Translations under genes and position numbers: made by a program
Assembly: GCA_018814465.1 (NCBI GenBank)
Contig: JAHIZR010000477.1
Coordinates: 1 to 7,076, forward strand
Origin: a bacterium
Lineage (GTDB): Bacteria; Electryoneota; RPQS01
Length of the DNA: 7,076 bases
Reading direction: 5' to 3'
In this document: positions 6,673 through 7,076 of the stretch, piece by piece
How the letters are laid out: every line of letters begins with the position of its first letter
Position numbering within the stretch: the stretch's first letter is position 1
The notes under the pieces: generated by a model
Told to the model about the DNA's origin: nothing
Databases searched by the model: none
The model's input: only the letters and a program-made list of their open reading frames with translations

Positions 6673-6701
6673 AAGATACGGAGATTTGTGCGCTTTGTCA
6701 A
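6673..6701 (-). promoter_or_regulatory. Sigma-70-type promoter of the hrcA operon
   Basis: On the minus strand TTGACA (6701-6696) is followed after exactly 17 bases by TATCTT (6678-6673). The -35 is a perfect consensus match and the -10 matches four of six. Predicted transcription starts near 6666, giving a leader of about 80 bases before the hrcA GTG. A vegetative-type promoter with a repressor site fits HrcA-type control better than a dedicated heat-shock sigma factor. Confidence 0.7.
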
Positions 6702-6713
6702 GCAAGAGCTTGC
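6702..6713. repeat. Short palindrome abutting the hrcA -35 box
   Basis: GCAAG-AG-CTTGC has perfect 5-bp arms and lies immediately upstream of the -35 hexamer. It could be a second regulator site; its short length makes chance plausible. A second TGTCAA (TTGACA on the minus strand) at 6721-6726 lies 25 bases from the one used as -35, but has no partner -10 at suitable spacing. Confidence 0.35.
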
Positions 6714-6820
6714 ATTTTTATGTCAAATAATAATAAATAATTACAAGGCGACATGTGCTGAATTTCACAATTTGCCGATAACTCCTGGATTAGTCCTATC
6801 ACAAGCTAAAACAATGGTTT

Positions 6821-6829
6821 TGCTATAGT
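6821..6829 (+). promoter_or_regulatory. Candidate extended -10 promoter for the right-hand gene
   Basis: TGC-TATAGT matches the TGn extended -10 motif plus five of six positions of TATAAT. No TTGACA-like box lies 16-18 bases upstream, which extended -10 promoters tolerate. Transcription would begin near 6836. An inverted repeat AAAAC-AATG-GTTTT (6808-6821) sits just before and into the element and could be a regulator site. Confidence 0.4.
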
Positions 6830-6856
6830 AGGGGCGATGTATTATTAGCAGACATA

Positions 6857-6911
6857 CTTTACGGTTGCTTGAAGCGGGTAAAGAAAAGACCCGGCAGTAA
6901 GCCAGGCCTTT
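6857..6911 (+). promoter_or_regulatory. Leader with competing short stems
   Basis: CTTTAC (6857-6862) can pair with GTAAAG (6878-6883) around a small GCTTGAAGC hairpin. Alternatively CGGGT (6875-6879) can pair with ACCCG (6889-6893), which uses two of the same bases and so excludes the first stem. GGC (6893-6895) and GCC (6901-6903) around AGTAA, flanked by AAAG and CTTT, form a third option. This is compatible with a switching leader RNA, but I could not match it to any riboswitch class I know. Confidence 0.3.
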
Positions 6912-6948
6912 AAATAAGAATCCTTAGGAATCCATCGAATTGAATAAT

Positions 6949-7076
6949 ATGGAATCCTTTCGCAACACGCGGGAGCGTGTTGTCGAGTACTCTGTCGCAC
7001 TTGAGATGCTGGACAAAGATGACCGGGATTCCGGCCGGGATGCGCGCTACTACATTCTCGTTAGTAAAAAGTCTCT
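6949..7076 (+). CDS. Unrecognised protein (N-terminal 42 codons, runs off the right edge)
   Basis: An open frame begins at ATG 6949 and continues to the window edge with codon use like that of the neighbouring genes. The product is hydrophilic and highly charged (RNTRERVVEYSVALEMLDKD, then several Arg/Asp residues and YYILVSKK), without signal peptide or membrane segment, so it is probably cytoplasmic. An in-frame TTG at 6940 is an alternative start: AGGA at 6926-6929 is ten bases from it but nineteen from the ATG, and this cluster uses TTG elsewhere. An in-frame TAG at 6925 excludes anything longer. It diverges from hrcA and is separately controlled. I do not recognise the family and assign no function. 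Confidence 0.65.
   Translation, partial: MESFRNTRERVVEYSVALEMLDKDDRDSGRDARYYILVSKKS
6963..6982 (+). repeat. Perfect 8-bp hairpin with a GGGA loop in the first codons of the right-hand gene
   Basis: CAACACGC and GCGTGTTG are exact reverse complements separated by GGGA, a GNRA-type tetraloop; a flanking G and T could add a wobble pair. The hairpin starts 14 bases after the A of the ATG and has no following T-run, so it is not a typical terminator. In RNA it would be stable and could slow initiation or protect the 5' end. Confidence 0.6.

Larger units (their letters stand above)
6585..6948. other. Divergent intergenic region between hrcA and the right-hand gene
   Basis: About 360 bases without a supportable gene. 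It holds the minus-strand hrcA promoter and its palindrome, a second palindrome next to the -35 box, an AT-rich core around 6714-6743, a plus-strand extended -10 candidate at 6821-6829, and a leader with short stems at 6857-6911. The stretch from about 6744 to 6800 shows nothing I can interpret. Confidence 0.8.

Noticed and set aside
6699..6720. CAAGC-AAGA-GCTTG followed by a T-rich stretch as a plus-strand terminator
   Set aside because: The stem is only five pairs, and no plus-strand gene lies upstream; it overlaps the hrcA promoter instead.
6836..6930. Cyclic di-GMP, fluoride or preQ1 riboswitch
   Set aside because: The diagnostic conserved segments of these classes are absent; only general stem potential is seen.
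6585..6948. Search for a canonical CIRCE element before hrcA
   Set aside because: Only partial matches to one arm (AAGTGCTTG at 6645-6653) were seen, with no partner at nine-base spacing.

Overview
The window looks like ordinary bacterial chromosome of moderate GC. It is dominated by one long run of tightly packed genes on the minus strand, with a divergent intergenic region and the start of a plus-strand gene at the right end. No insertion sequence, phage gene, CRISPR array, tRNA or rRNA was seen. A lipobox-bearing lipoprotein and a ComEA-type protein with no long low-complexity linker fit a Gram-negative (diderm) bacterium. The lipoprotein style (a Cys-Asp-Leu-Phe start followed by a Pro-rich stretch) and the hrcA-grpE-dnaJ order without dnaK remind me of uncultured lineages in or near the FCB group, such as Zixibacteria. 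That placement is an impression, not a demonstration.

Reading in the direction of transcription (right to left), the cluster is: hrcA (heat-shock repressor), grpE (nucleotide exchange factor), dnaJ (J-domain co-chaperone), a comEA-like helix-hairpin-helix DNA-binding protein, rsmD (16S rRNA m2G966 methyltransferase), a Nudix hydrolase, a divergent N-formylglutamate-amidohydrolase-like protein, an ion-transporter-superfamily Na+/H+ antiporter, and the first 58 codons of a lipoprotein that runs off the left edge. Four junctions are very tight: 2 bp between grpE and dnaJ, and 4-bp stop/start overlaps at dnaJ/comEA, rsmD/Nudix and Nudix/amidohydrolase-like. The other gaps are 11 to 39 bp. One transcript from a good sigma-70-type promoter in front of hrcA could cover everything. 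A weaker internal promoter candidate lies just before the antiporter.

The first three genes form the chaperone-control module: HrcA should repress the operon, while GrpE and DnaJ serve a DnaK encoded elsewhere. The distal genes (DNA uptake, rRNA modification, nucleotide clean-up, transport) have no obvious common pathway and would share heat-shock control only through operon membership.

The 360-odd bases between hrcA and the right-hand gene hold the most interesting non-coding signals. The hrcA promoter (TTGACA, 17-bp spacer, TATCTT) is followed at once by a 19-bp near-perfect palindrome where a CIRCE operator would be expected, but no CIRCE consensus is present. A divergent extended -10 promoter candidate leads into a roughly 110-nt leader with competing short stems. 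A perfect 8-bp hairpin with a GGGA loop lies within the first codons of the right-hand, unrecognised gene. Several starts are non-ATG (TTG for comEA and the antiporter, GTG for hrcA and the lipoprotein, GTG or ATG for the Nudix gene).
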